A stretch of 64,000 nucleotides of DNA from JAENVT01 sp963720775 (GTDB lineage: Bacteria > Actinomycetota > Acidimicrobiia > Acidimicrobiales > Ilumatobacteraceae), in assembly GCA_963720775.1 (NCBI GenBank), contig CAVRGR010000008.1, positions 1 to 64,000 on the forward strand, given 5' to 3'. Below the pieces are notes generated by a model. The model had not been told where the DNA came from. It did not search any database and was given only the letters and a program-made list of their open reading frames with translations. The position numbers and the translations under genes are program-made. Positions 10,969 to 18,772 of this stretch are shown here, in pieces. The number at the start of each line of letters is the position of its first letter. Position 1 is the first letter of the stretch.

Positions 10969-11604
10969 GTGCTCGCTCTGTTCGAAATCGAGAAGTGGCT
11001 CGACCAGGGTGGGTTGGCGCTCGCCGCGCTGATCATATTTGCCGAGACGGGCTTGCTGATCGGCTTCTTCCTGCCCGGTGATTCGCTGCTGTTCATCGCC
11101 GGGTTCCTGTCATCGAAGCCAAAGGGCCTGCCGAGCCTGCCCTCGATCGGTCTGGTGATCCCCGTGCTGATCGTCGCCGCGTTCGCAGGCAATCAGTGCG
11201 GGTACCTCATCGGTCGTCGGTTCGGTCCCTCAGTGTTCGACCGGCCCGAGTCCCGTCTGTTCAGTCAACGCAACGTCGCCAAGACGCATGCGTTCTTCGA
11301 ACGCCACGGCACCAAGGCCTTGGTGCTGGCGCGCTTCGTGCCCATCGTGCGCACCTTCGTCCCGGTGCTGGCCGGTGTGGGCAAGATGGACCAACGCACG
11401 TTCATCAGCGCCAACGCCATCGGCGCCGTCTTGTGGGCGGGCGTCGTCACCGTGCTCGGCTACTTCCTCGGGCAGGTCGACGCCGTGAAGAACAACATCG
11501 AACTGGCGGCTGTCGCCGTGGTGGCGATCTCACTCCTGCCGGTCGGCGTCGAGTACCTCCGCCATCGACGAGCCGCACCGCCACCTGCGGCGTCACACGA
11601 CTGA
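10969..11604 (+). CDS. DedA/SNARE-associated family membrane protein
   Basis: 211 residues from GTG 10969. The DedA pattern is clear: FAETGLLIGFFLPGDSLLF near residues 24-42, the polar motif VAAFAGNQCGYLIGRRFG, then FFERHGTKALVLARFVPIVR and FVPVLAGVGKM. The two half-helix re-entrant segments carry the conserved E, G-D and R residues of the family, which contains lipid scramblases/flippases such as the undecaprenyl-phosphate recyclers. It follows hppA at 13 bp, probably in the same transcript. The substrate is not assignable. A second DedA protein is at 45833. Confidence 0.85.
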   Translation: MLALFEIEKWLDQGGLALAALIIFAETGLLIGFFLPGDSLLFIAGFLSSKPKGLPSLPSIGLVIPVLIVAAFAGNQCGYLIGRRFGPSVFDRPESRLFSQRNVAKTHAFFERHGTKALVLARFVPIVRTFVPVLAGVGKMDQRTFISANAIGAVLWAGVVTVLGYFLGQVDAVKNNIELAAVAVVAISLLPVGVEYLRHRRAAPPPAASHD

Positions 11605-11650
11605 CACCATCGCGGTGGAACCGGCGTGGCATCGGTCACGTCGAACACCC

Positions 11651-12697
11651 ATGGCAAACGTGAACACAGCGCACCGAGGAGCCCGGATCGCCGCCGCCCT
11701 CGCAGCTGTCATCATCGGCGTAACAGCGTGCGGCTCGGACTCGAAGTCATCGTCCGCTACCCAGAGCCCAGCGGAGGTTCCCAAGCCGGACGTCGGCTCG
11801 CCCAATGGCGAGGCCGCCCAACGCTCAGTGGCACCGGCAGCCGACACCGTCGGTGCAGCGGAGGCTCCTTCGAGCGCGCCGATCGGCGTCGACGTCCCCG
11901 ATCCCTCGCAGAACAAGTACCTGGCCATCGACATCAGCTTCGGTCTCGAGGTCGCCGACATCTCGAAGGCGATCGACGGTGTCGTGGCCCTGTCCGATCG
12001 GCACGGAGGGCAGATCTACGAACGAACGATCAACATCGCCGACGACAGGTCATCGACCGCGACGTTCGTGATCAAACTTCCTCCAAAGGAGGTCGAGGCA
12101 GCGATTGCCGAGCTCGACGGCATCGGCAAACAACGCACCGCGTCGCAGGGCACGGAAGACGTGACGAGCCAAGTGGTCGACATCGATGCCCGGCTCACCA
12201 CCGCGCAGGCAAGCCTCGACAGGGTGCGCACGCTCCTCGAGAACGCGACCGATCTGGGCGACGTGCTCAGCCTGGAGAGCCAGCTCACCGAGCGGGAAAC
12301 CCTTGTCGAGCAGTATCAGGCGATGAAGCGGGCGATCGACGAGCGGGTCTCGCTGGCCACGTTGCGACTGCAACTGAGCCTCAATCCCGAACCTGTCGCC
12401 AAGACGGTCGCATCACCGAAGCAGGATTCGACACCTTCGATCGGCAAGGCGTTCAAGACCGGCTGGAACGGGTTCATCAAGATGCTCGCGGCGCTACTCA
12501 TCTTCATCGGCTACACCGCACCGTTCCTGGTGACGCTGGCGATCGCCGCAGCGGTGGTGGTTCCGATCACTCGTCGCCGGATCCGTCGGGCGCAGGCGCA
12601 ACGAAGTCGATCAACTGCTCCACCGCCCCCACCAGCTCCGGACGCAGGTCGGCAAACGTCCGAACCCGATTCCGTAGGCGCGGCCAGAAATCCGTGA
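11651..12697 (+). CDS. DUF4349 lipoprotein with C-terminal membrane helix
   Basis: 348 residues from ATG 11651. An N-terminal signal with the lipobox-like end VTAC (Cys 27) is followed by a low-complexity linker. The DUF4349 domain comes next (about residues 95-260): LAIDISFGLEVADISKAIDG, GGQIYERT, and a coiled-coil-like central part with LLENATDLGDVLSLESQL. A strong transmembrane segment follows at about 283-312 (LAALLIFIGYTAPFLVTLAI), then a basic and proline-rich tail. DUF4349 function is unknown. The last 131 bases overlap the 3' end of the convergent DUF3097 gene. The first three genes here (hppA, dedA, this one) may be co-transcribed, since I see no promoter in the 46-bp gap. Confidence 0.8.
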   Translation: MANVNTAHRGARIAAALAAVIIGVTACGSDSKSSSATQSPAEVPKPDVGSPNGEAAQRSVAPAADTVGAAEAPSSAPIGVDVPDPSQNKYLAIDISFGLEVADISKAIDGVVALSDRHGGQIYERTINIADDRSSTATFVIKLPPKEVEAAIAELDGIGKQRTASQGTEDVTSQVVDIDARLTTAQASLDRVRTLLENATDLGDVLSLESQLTERETLVEQYQAMKRAIDERVSLATLRLQLSLNPEPVAKTVASPKQDSTPSIGKAFKTGWNGFIKMLAALLIFIGYTAPFLVTLAIAAAVVVPITRRRIRRAQAQRSRSTAPPPPPAPDAGRQTSEPDSVGAARNP

Positions 12698-13382
12698 ACG
12701 AAACACCGAGTGCAGCGCACAGTCCCTCCTTCCATTCGACGTTGCGAGGCACCGCGGGCCACTCGGGGAGGTTCATCACCTCTGGACGGATTCCTGCCCA
12801 CACATCGACGAAGGGATGGCCGGCCACCAGCACGTGGGGGCCGGCCAGCCCGCGGGTGAGGCGCTCCTCCTTCGACCCGTCCACGAGGTGATCGACGAGG
12901 ATGCCGAGTCGGCGATCGGCCGAAGGCCGGAACTCGTCGACCAAGGCAACCACGTCATCGACACCATGCATGGGCTCGACGACGATCGCCAATTCGACCA
13001 ACTCGTCGCCCCAGACCTGTTGAAGCAGCTCGGCATCGTGACGGCCTTCCACCCAGATCCGGCTTGCCCGAGCCTGTTTGGCGCGCTGCACGGGCGCGGC
13101 GAGGGCCCCGCTGTTGGTCACCCGCGGAGCTTGCCCAGGCTTGCGCTCGCGGACGATCGTCACCGGCCTGCCATCGATCAGGAAACCTCCCGGCTTGTAC
13201 AGGAACTGGCGTGTGAGCCCGTGGCGATCGCGCAGCGTCACCGACTCCGACGTGATCGACACGATGTCGCCGCAGAATCCCGAGGAGCGATCCTCGACGA
13301 CATCTCCGAGACGGGCCGCGACCGTGGCGTACGTCGGCTGCCGGCGTTGCGCCTCGAACTCCTCGATGATGTCGCGACTCAT
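12567..13382 (-). CDS. DUF3097 family protein
   Basis: 271 residues from ATG 13382 (MSRDIIEEFEAQRRQ). It matches the actinobacterial DUF3097 family over its whole length. An N-terminal beta-rich part carries SGFCGDIVSI and TRQFLYKPGGFLIDG. A Toprim-like half follows, with SRIWVEGRHDAELLQQVWGD, VVEPMHGVDDV, LGILVDHLVDGSKEERL and HPFVDVWAGIRP. The acidic residues EGRHD and DHLVDGSK resemble the Toprim metal site, so a nucleic-acid role is plausible but unproven. Its ATG overlaps the stop of the upstream gene by 4 bases (ATGA), so the two are translationally coupled. Its 3' end runs 131 bp into the DUF4349 gene. Confidence 0.85.
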   Translation of the reverse strand: MSRDIIEEFEAQRRQPTYATVAARLGDVVEDRSSGFCGDIVSITSESVTLRDRHGLTRQFLYKPGGFLIDGRPVTIVRERKPGQAPRVTNSGALAAPVQRAKQARASRIWVEGRHDAELLQQVWGDELVELAIVVEPMHGVDDVVALVDEFRPSADRRLGILVDHLVDGSKEERLTRGLAGPHVLVAGHPFVDVWAGIRPEVMNLPEWPAVPRNVEWKEGLCAALGVSFTDFWPRLRNRVRTFADLRPELVGAVEQLIDFVAPAPDGSGDE

Positions 13383-14020
13383 GTGCCGAGAGTACGTCCG
13401 AGCCAACCCTCGGAAGTGAGCACCTGATCCACGTCGACTCCGTCGCTCCGACGGTACGGACCGCGCAGTCCGGCCGTGTCGACCGGCATCGCCAGCGAAT
13501 GTGGGAGGTATGGCGCACCCCAGACGTGCACGCGGTGCCCAGGCCCGACAAGCTGGAACACGCCTTCGGTCAGCTCGATTCGAGCATCGACGTCGCCGTT
13601 CTGCTCATAGCCATGCGCGATCGTAGTCGTGGCCGCGTTCGAGCCCCACTCCACATCGAACGTCACCGGCACCAGTGTTCCGTGGGCGCGTCGCCACACC
13701 TCGGTCGGATCGTCGAGGAGCACGCCGTGAGCTTCGTTGCCGAGGCTCCACTGGCGGAACGCGACGTCGCAGGAATGATCGGCCCACATCTGTGGCGGCT
13801 TGATCTCCAGCCCCTGCCGCAGTCCGGTGCCGTCGAGCTCCTCGATGTACAGGAACGGTTCATCACGACGGACGAGGCCCGCCCAGTAGTCGAAGCGACT
13901 GCCGCGAAGTTCCAAACCGATGAACAGTCCGGCGGTCGTCGTGGTATCTGCGCCCCACCACCACCATGACTCGACAGCGACGTCTCCATGGCGAGCCTCG
14001 TCGGCAGCAGCGAACAGCAT
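13379..14020 (-). CDS. uncharacterised soluble protein
   Basis: 213 residues from ATG 14020. It is rich in aromatic residues and predicted strands: VAVESWWWWGADTTTT, GSRFDYWAGLVRRDEPFLYIEE, IKPPQMWADHSCD and VWGAPYLPH. No signal peptide or membrane segment. I do not recognise the family; the strand-rich pattern could fit a lipocalin-like barrel, but that is a guess. It is translationally coupled to DUF3097 (ATGA overlap) and divergent from the SCP2 gene with a 24-bp gap. A hexamer TAGTCT lies 11 bases upstream of the start (14032-14037, minus strand). Confidence 0.6.
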   Translation of the reverse strand: MLFAAADEARHGDVAVESWWWWGADTTTTAGLFIGLELRGSRFDYWAGLVRRDEPFLYIEELDGTGLRQGLEIKPPQMWADHSCDVAFRQWSLGNEAHGVLLDDPTEVWRRAHGTLVPVTFDVEWGSNAATTTIAHGYEQNGDVDARIELTEGVFQLVGPGHRVHVWGAPYLPHSLAMPVDTAGLRGPYRRSDGVDVDQVLTSEGWLGRTLGT

Positions 14021-14044
14021 GTCGATCCGGCAGACTAGGCGGCG

Positions 14045-14437
14045 GTGGTTCGCTATCTCAGTCTCGCCTGGATCGATGCGCTCTCCGCGGAGGTCGCCAA
14101 CAGCACCGACCTGGCTGCGCTCGCCCAGGCGCACAAGATCGCTGTCACGCAGACCGTCACCGATGGCCCTGAGGGAGACGTCACGTACCACTTGCGGCTC
14201 GGCGATGGCCAAGCTTCCTTCGGTGCCGGGGCCGCCGACGCCGAGGACGTGCGCATGGATCAGTCGTGGGCAACCGCCAAGGCTGTCGCCACTGGCGAGC
14301 TCAACGCGCAAGAGGCGTTCATCAAAGGCTTGATCCGCCTCACGGGCAACCAGCAGAAGCTCATCGAATCGCAACCGGTGTTCGCCGCGCTCGATGCGGT
14401 GTTCACCGCCGTTCGCGAACAGACCGAGTACCGCTGA
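14045..14437 (+). CDS. SCP2 sterol-carrier-domain protein
   Basis: 130 residues, essentially one SCP2 domain. The core strand VTYHLRLGDGQASFGAG is followed by DQSWATAKAVATGELNAQEAFIKG, the typical helix with the pattern TAxAVATGExNAQxAFxxGxxxxTG. Such single-domain proteins bind lipids or CoA esters. GTG 14045 is the only reasonable start. The Fpg/Nei gene begins 10 bp after its stop, so the two are probably co-transcribed. Confidence 0.8.
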   Translation: MVRYLSLAWIDALSAEVANSTDLAALAQAHKIAVTQTVTDGPEGDVTYHLRLGDGQASFGAGAADAEDVRMDQSWATAKAVATGELNAQEAFIKGLIRLTGNQQKLIESQPVFAALDAVFTAVREQTEYR

Positions 14438-14447
14438 AGAGACCGTT

Positions 14448-15284
14448 GTGCCCGAGCTACCGGAGGTTCAAGCCCATGCGGAGCGTCTCACCACGCAGTT
14501 CGCCGGACGGCAACTGATCAAGTTCAATCCACTCACCTTCACCGCGCTGAAGACTGCGGTACCGCGACCCGACGTGGCCTACGGTCTCCCCCTTCAGCTC
14601 GTGGGGCGGCGTGGCAAGTACTTGAAGTTGCAATTCGAGCCGGTCACGTTCGTGGTGCACCTCATGCAAGGTGGACGCCTGCTCGTCGATGAGAAGCAGT
14701 CGTCGAAACCGCGCAACGGCCAGGCGAGGTTCGTGTTCGCCGAAGCACCGGCGTTGTTGTTGACCGAAGCCGGCACGGAACGACGGGCAGGCGTGTGGTG
14801 CATTGCCAACGACTCAATCGATGGTCCGCCCCTCGACCGGCTCGGACCCGAAGCGCTCGAGGTGACGCCCGACGCACTCGCGGCTTCGTTCGCGACGACC
14901 AACATGCGCATCCATGGCTACCTCCGCGACCAACACCAGATCGCCGGTCTCGGGCGCATGCTGGCCAACGAGGTCTGCCATCGCGCCAAGATCTCCCCGT
15001 TCGCGATGACCGGCAAGCTCGGCGCCGAGGGTGCCGCTTCAGTAGTTGCTGCCATCCATGCAGCCGTCGACGGCGGGCTCGCCTACGAGCGCACCCGCAG
15101 CGACATGAGCTCCTCGGCCGACCGGCCCGGACGGGTCCACGGGCGAGTGGGCGAGGCGTGCCCGGTGTGCTCCGACACGATTCGCTCGGTGTCGTACAGC
15201 GGATACACCGTGGCCTACTGCCCGACGTGCCAGACAGGCGGCAAGGTGCTTGCCGACAACACCACGTCGCGCTTCTTGAAATAG
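14448..15284 (+). CDS. Fpg/Nei-family DNA glycosylase/AP lyase
   Basis: 278 residues from GTG 14448, giving the N-terminus (M)PELPEVQAHAERL. The proline after the initiator is the catalytic nucleophile and the glutamate after it is conserved. Also present are the lysine loop GRRGKYLKLQF, the H2TH region GLGRMLANEVCHRAKISPF and a C-terminal zinc finger (CPVCSDTIR...YCPTCQTGG). It removes oxidised bases from DNA and cleaves the abasic site. The exact subtype (MutM versus Nei) is uncertain from sequence alone; the zinc finger ends in QTGG rather than the Fpg-type QxxGR. It lies in an operon with the SCP2 gene. Confidence 0.88.
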   Translation: MPELPEVQAHAERLTTQFAGRQLIKFNPLTFTALKTAVPRPDVAYGLPLQLVGRRGKYLKLQFEPVTFVVHLMQGGRLLVDEKQSSKPRNGQARFVFAEAPALLLTEAGTERRAGVWCIANDSIDGPPLDRLGPEALEVTPDALAASFATTNMRIHGYLRDQHQIAGLGRMLANEVCHRAKISPFAMTGKLGAEGAASVVAAIHAAVDGGLAYERTRSDMSSSADRPGRVHGRVGEACPVCSDTIRSVSYSGYTVAYCPTCQTGGKVLADNTTSRFLK

Positions 15285-15287
15285 CCC

Positions 15288-15293
15288 TACGCT
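15288..15293 (+). promoter_or_regulatory. -10 hexamer TACGCT for deoD
   Basis: TACGCT plus 6 bases reaches ATG 15300. Placed 4 bases after the glycosylase stop codon. Confidence 0.55.
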
Positions 15294-15299
15294 CGCAGC

Positions 15300-16025
15300 A
15301 TGCCCGTACATCTCCGAGCCGAGCCATCCGATTACGCACCCGCGGTGTTGGTGCCCGGTGATCCCCGACGAGCCACCTACATCGCCGAGACGTTCTTCGA
15401 GCCCGGAGCGCGGTGCGTCAACGAGGAGCGCGGCATGCTCGGCTACACCGGCACGTTCAAGGGCCGGCCGATCAGCGTGCAGTCCGCCGGCATGGGCTGC
15501 GCCAGCGCGGCCATCTACTACAGCGAGCTGATTCAACTCGGCGTCAAGCGAATCATCCGGGTCGGCACAGCGGGAGGTCTCGCCGACGGGTTGCGCATGG
15601 CCGACACGGTGGTGGCGATCAGCGCGACCGCCGATGATCCGATCATCGGTCATCTCACGAACGGCGAACCACATTCACCCACCGCGTCGTGGTCGCTGAT
15701 CGAGAGCAGCGTCAACCTCGCCCGGGCAAGTGGTGCGACCGTCCACGTCGGCCCGATCGTGTCGAGTGCCCTCTTCTACGACCCCCGGCCCGGGATGATG
15801 CAGCATTGGAAGGACCGTGGGCATCTGGCCGTCGAAATGGAGGCGGCCGTCCTCTACACGCTCGGTGCGATTCACAAGATCGAGACGTTGTGTTTGGTGA
15901 CCATCAGCGATCTGATCGCCACCGCCGAGGGCACGAGCAAGCGGATCAGCGACGAGGAGCTGAAGCTCGGTGTCGACCGGATGACTGCCGTCGCCTGTGA
16001 GGTGGCTGTCGCCGACCCCGGATGA
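15300..16025 (+). CDS. deoD: purine-nucleoside phosphorylase, DeoD/PNP-UDP type
   Basis: 241 residues. It cleaves purine nucleosides with phosphate to base and ribose-1-phosphate. The features are VLVPGDPRRATYIA (phosphate loop), QSAGMGCASAAIYYSEL, RVGTAGGLADGL and VEMEAAVLYTLGA near residue 180, the hexameric-type nucleoside-binding motif. TISDLI follows, with the aspartate used for the purine N7. Length and order are typical of DeoD, although uridine specificity cannot be excluded. Its stop overlaps the ATG of the mraY remnant (ATGA). Confidence 0.88.
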   Translation: MPVHLRAEPSDYAPAVLVPGDPRRATYIAETFFEPGARCVNEERGMLGYTGTFKGRPISVQSAGMGCASAAIYYSELIQLGVKRIIRVGTAGGLADGLRMADTVVAISATADDPIIGHLTNGEPHSPTASWSLIESSVNLARASGATVHVGPIVSSALFYDPRPGMMQHWKDRGHLAVEMEAAVLYTLGAIHKIETLCLVTISDLIATAEGTSKRISDEELKLGVDRMTAVACEVAVADPG

Positions 16026-16400
16026 TCGCGCATTTGATAGCCGCAGGTGTGGCAATGGTTTCGTCCTTGCCGGAACGGGCTGGCTGATCCGGCTGATGAG
16101 CTCCCGAGGACGTACCCAGCCGATGCCGGCCAACGATTAGGCCAACATGGTCGGGCCGGAGCACAGTCACAAGTCAGGAACTCCGACGATGGGGCGGAGT
16201 GGCGATCGTCGGCGCCGCATTCGTCGGCTTTCTGGTCAGCCACGTACGTCAGGGCGTCGTCTTCTCGAACCAGACACTCGTGGCGTGGGTGGGCGTGCTG
16301 GCAATGGCCGTCGTGGATTTCGTCGATGGCTCCATCAAGATCCGAACTCTTGCCATCATGGCGCATGGCGAAGGCGTTGCCCGGGTTGGTCGCGACCTAA
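16022..16400 (+). pseudogene. mraY: decayed 5' fragment of mraY
   Basis: Conceptual pieces in three frames align in order to the first third of MraY (phospho-MurNAc-pentapeptide transferase). MIAHLIAAGVAMVSS starts at 16022. LAGTGWLIRLMSSRGRTQPM runs from about 16066, then ANMVGPEHSHKSGTPTMG (in-frame TAG before it) from 16141. GVAIVGAAFVGFLVSHV follows from about 16196, then VVDFVDGSIKIR, then SELLPSWRMAKALPGLVAT to the stop at 16400. GPExHxxKxGTPTMG is diagnostic of MraY. The catalytic Asp pair in the VGFxDD-like motif is changed to D-G. At least three frameshifts, one stop and the loss of about two thirds of the gene make it non-functional. It ends at the stop codon of the convergent hydrolase. 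Confidence 0.8.
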
Positions 16401-17515
16401 CCATGCCCAAGGTTGCGGTTCTGCCATTCGGCGTGCGTCTTCCAGTTGAGCGTCAACGCACACGTCTTGCTTTGCCGGAGCAGCGGCCATACAGCTAAGT
16501 GTCCACCGGCGTAGAATTTCTGCCGTGTGGTTAGCAACAGCGGCGGAGGCGTCAGGCTCGGGTCAACGTTGAACCAGGGAAGCCACGTTGGCGTCGACTG
16601 CGCCGCCCAACGCTCCGGCTTCAAGTAGCGACTGAAGAACAACGTCACGAGGTCGGCGGCGAGGTAGGGGACCAGTTCGCACGGGCCGCGGACGTTGCTA
16701 CTGCAGGTGATTCTTCCTTCGGGCAGATAGTCCCAGTGCCTGCCGTCTTTCAGTTGCGCAACGTGTGCTGGTGCCGCGAGCTTGCTTTCCCATTCGGCCA
16801 CGGGAACCAGCGAGTCGTCGTCCGTGCCCCAAGCGAGCAGCTTCGGGATCGGAACGGGGCGCAGCGCGAGTGGATAGCTACCGCTGAGCGAGGCGTGAGC
16901 CGCGATGGGGAGTTGTGTTTCGAGGATGAGTCGGGCCGTGAGTGCGGCACCCCATGAGTGGCCTGCCAGACCCGTTGCCGCCTCGGAAAGCACGATGGCG
17001 GAGTACTCCCAAGTCGTCCGAATCCAGGAGATGAGTCCTTGCAGCCGATCGAAATCATCGTTGGCCAAGTGCGGGCCTTCCGTGGTGTTACCTGCAATCT
17101 GCGGTAGCTGCGGGAAAACGGCCACATAGCCTGAGCGGGCAAGTGTCGCGCCCAACTCGAACCACTTCTCGTTGTCGTGACCGCCTGGATCACTGACGCA
17201 ATTGCCATGTGCGAACAGGATCATCGGGTACCGACCGCAGCTCAGTACCGGCGTCGCCCCCTCGGGAGAACCGTCGATGCTCGGGTAGAAGACCCGACAT
17301 GTCACTGGCAGTGATGCCGGATACGGTGCGGACTGCGTCGCGTCGATCAGTGAAGTCACCACCACCGATCGCCTTGGCAGGCTGATCGAGTAATCCCTGA
17401 AGCCATAGAACACCGGCGTGAACACCGACGGTTGCCACCCCAGCTGACAATCCGCTGATGGCGCGAACCGACGAATAACGGCGTCGGACATCGCCCGCGG
17501 CCCCGGCAAAATCAT
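16397..17515 (-). CDS. alpha/beta-hydrolase fold esterase-like protein
   Basis: 372 residues from ATG 17515. The fold is clear: oxyanion strand RYPMILFAHGNCVSD, nucleophile elbow GLAGHSWGAALTA (Ser), acid turn LLAWGTDDDSLVPV (Asp) and histidine LKDGRHWDYLP. The order and spacing resemble chlorophyllase/PAF-acetylhydrolase-like or cutinase-like serine hydrolases. The N-terminal 80 residues are a separate strand-rich part. No signal peptide is evident. The start is set by TACAGT 6 bases upstream. It diverges from a secreted-peptidase-family gene and runs into the mraY remnant at its 3' end. Confidence 0.75.
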   Translation of the reverse strand: MILPGPRAMSDAVIRRFAPSADCQLGWQPSVFTPVFYGFRDYSISLPRRSVVVTSLIDATQSAPYPASLPVTCRVFYPSIDGSPEGATPVLSCGRYPMILFAHGNCVSDPGGHDNEKWFELGATLARSGYVAVFPQLPQIAGNTTEGPHLANDDFDRLQGLISWIRTTWEYSAIVLSEAATGLAGHSWGAALTARLILETQLPIAAHASLSGSYPLALRPVPIPKLLAWGTDDDSLVPVAEWESKLAAPAHVAQLKDGRHWDYLPEGRITCSSNVRGPCELVPYLAADLVTLFFSRYLKPERWAAQSTPTWLPWFNVDPSLTPPPLLLTTRQKFYAGGHLAVWPLLRQSKTCALTLNWKTHAEWQNRNLGHG

Positions 17516-17521
17516 TGCCCG

Positions 17522-17527
17522 ACTGTA
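17522..17527 (-). promoter_or_regulatory. -10 hexamer TACAGT for the hydrolase gene
   Basis: TACAGT plus 6 bases to ATG 17515 on the minus strand. Confidence 0.5.
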
Positions 17528-17647
17528 GTCCCGATCGGGCGTCGTCTTGCAGAACGTGGCGAGACCACTCGATGAAACGAAAGTCGCTGACGACGATCGG
17601 AAAGTTGCGACGGAATCGAGGCGCTGGACGCCGTGGCACCCGAGGTT

Positions 17648-17676
17648 TACCCTTGCAGCACTTGGATGCAAGGAGG
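17648..17676 (+). promoter_or_regulatory. -10 TACCCT (17648-17653) and strong SD AGGAGG (17671-17676)
   Basis: TACCCT is followed by a leader of about 20 bases and AGGAGG 7 bases before ATG 17684. This is one of the few canonical Shine-Dalgarno sites in the window, and it selects ATG 17684 over upstream in-frame starts. Confidence 0.6.
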
Positions 17677-17683
17677 AACGAAG

Positions 17684-18610
17684 ATGGTTGTTCGTCCTAT
17701 GACTTCCGCAGCCGGAACGTTGCACGAGGCGTTCGGAGTGCGACTGTTCAAGGCGCCACCGAAACGGTTCGATCCGAGAATGGCAACGGATCGGGAGCTA
17801 CTAGTACACGGGTTCCCGGCACGCCCGGATCCCGAGCGGCATCCAAAAGCGTACGAGCTTTGGCACCAGGTGCTGTCGAGGCCCGTCACGGTCATCCAAC
17901 CCCAGTTCGAGCTGATGTCGGCTCTCCCGGCACCGGCACCGACGAGTGGTGACGGTTGGTGCGGCAGCACAGTCACCGCCCCTAAGGGCGACTCGATTCA
18001 GTTTGTGGGTGGCGTGTGGACCGTTCCGAATGTTGTCGCTCCACGTGGCCAGAACAGCGTTTGCGGCTGCGCCGAGTGGGTCGGTATTGACGGCTACGAC
18101 GAGCTGTCGCCGGACATCGTCCAAGCCGGCACAACTCAGCTGGTCATACCCGTGTTCGGTCAGTTGCTGCATCAGACATTCGCCTGGTTCGAGTGGTATC
18201 CGGCTCCCCCCGTGACGGTGTCCAACTTCCCGGTGTCGCCCGGCGACGTCGTCGGCTGTGTGATCTGTGTCCACACTCCGACTGAGGTAGGTGTGTACAT
18301 GAACAACCTGACCCAGGGCGTACTGACGTCGTTCATCAAGACCGCTCCCAACGGCCAGCAGCTTGTCGGCAACACCGCCGAATGGATCTTGGAGTCGCCG
18401 GTCTCGGGGTGGCTCGGCCCGCTGTGCAAGTTCGCTGTCGTCTACTTCGACTCATGCGTCGCTGCATCTGCTGGACGGAGCGGCGGGAGGGTGTTTCTGG
18501 GTGGTAACGAGCATCTCGTTGACATGCACGACGCGAACGGTCAGAACATCGCCAAGGCCGACCGGGTGACCGACAAACTGATCACGATCCGCTACACGGG
18601 ACCTCAATGA
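17684..18610 (+). CDS. peptidase G1 (eqolisin) family protein
   Basis: 308 residues. The G1 glutamic peptidase pattern is present: VGGVWTVPNVV, then CAEWVGIDGYDE...VQAGTTQ, where the glutamine is catalytic in the family, and GNTAEWILESP, where the glutamate is catalytic. FAWFEWYPAPP is the conserved hydrophobic strand. The beta-sandwich covers about residues 90-305; the first 85 residues are a pro-like region without an obvious signal peptide. Eqolisins are acid endopeptidases described mostly in fungi, with scattered bacterial members. No neighbour suggests a substrate. The divergent alpha/beta hydrolase may be functionally linked. Confidence 0.75.
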   Translation: MVVRPMTSAAGTLHEAFGVRLFKAPPKRFDPRMATDRELLVHGFPARPDPERHPKAYELWHQVLSRPVTVIQPQFELMSALPAPAPTSGDGWCGSTVTAPKGDSIQFVGGVWTVPNVVAPRGQNSVCGCAEWVGIDGYDELSPDIVQAGTTQLVIPVFGQLLHQTFAWFEWYPAPPVTVSNFPVSPGDVVGCVICVHTPTEVGVYMNNLTQGVLTSFIKTAPNGQQLVGNTAEWILESPVSGWLGPLCKFAVVYFDSCVAASAGRSGGRVFLGGNEHLVDMHDANGQNIAKADRVTDKLITIRYTGPQ

Positions 18611-18698
18611 CGGATCGCGAGGATTCACCTGTCAGTCGTCTCTGACGCGATAGTCGTGACTGAACCGCCCCGGGTTTCGTGATGAGCACACAGAACAC

Positions 18699-18716
18699 GC
18701 CGCGCATATTCGCGGC
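18699..18716. terminator. weak hairpin between the G1 peptidase and vapBC
   Basis: GCCGCG-CATATT-CGCGGC, a 6-bp stem without a T tract, lies between the convergent 3' ends. A terminator role is tentative. Confidence 0.25.
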
Positions 18717-18772
18717 CCGTGGCGGCACCCCCGAAGCGCACCCAACAGGCGCATCTGGGCGGTCCACGGCCG

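Noticed and set aside
13389..13394. TACTCT as an independent promoter for DUF3097
   Set aside because: The spacing (6 bases) fits, but it lies inside the last codons of the upstream gene, which is already coupled by an ATGA overlap. It may be chance.
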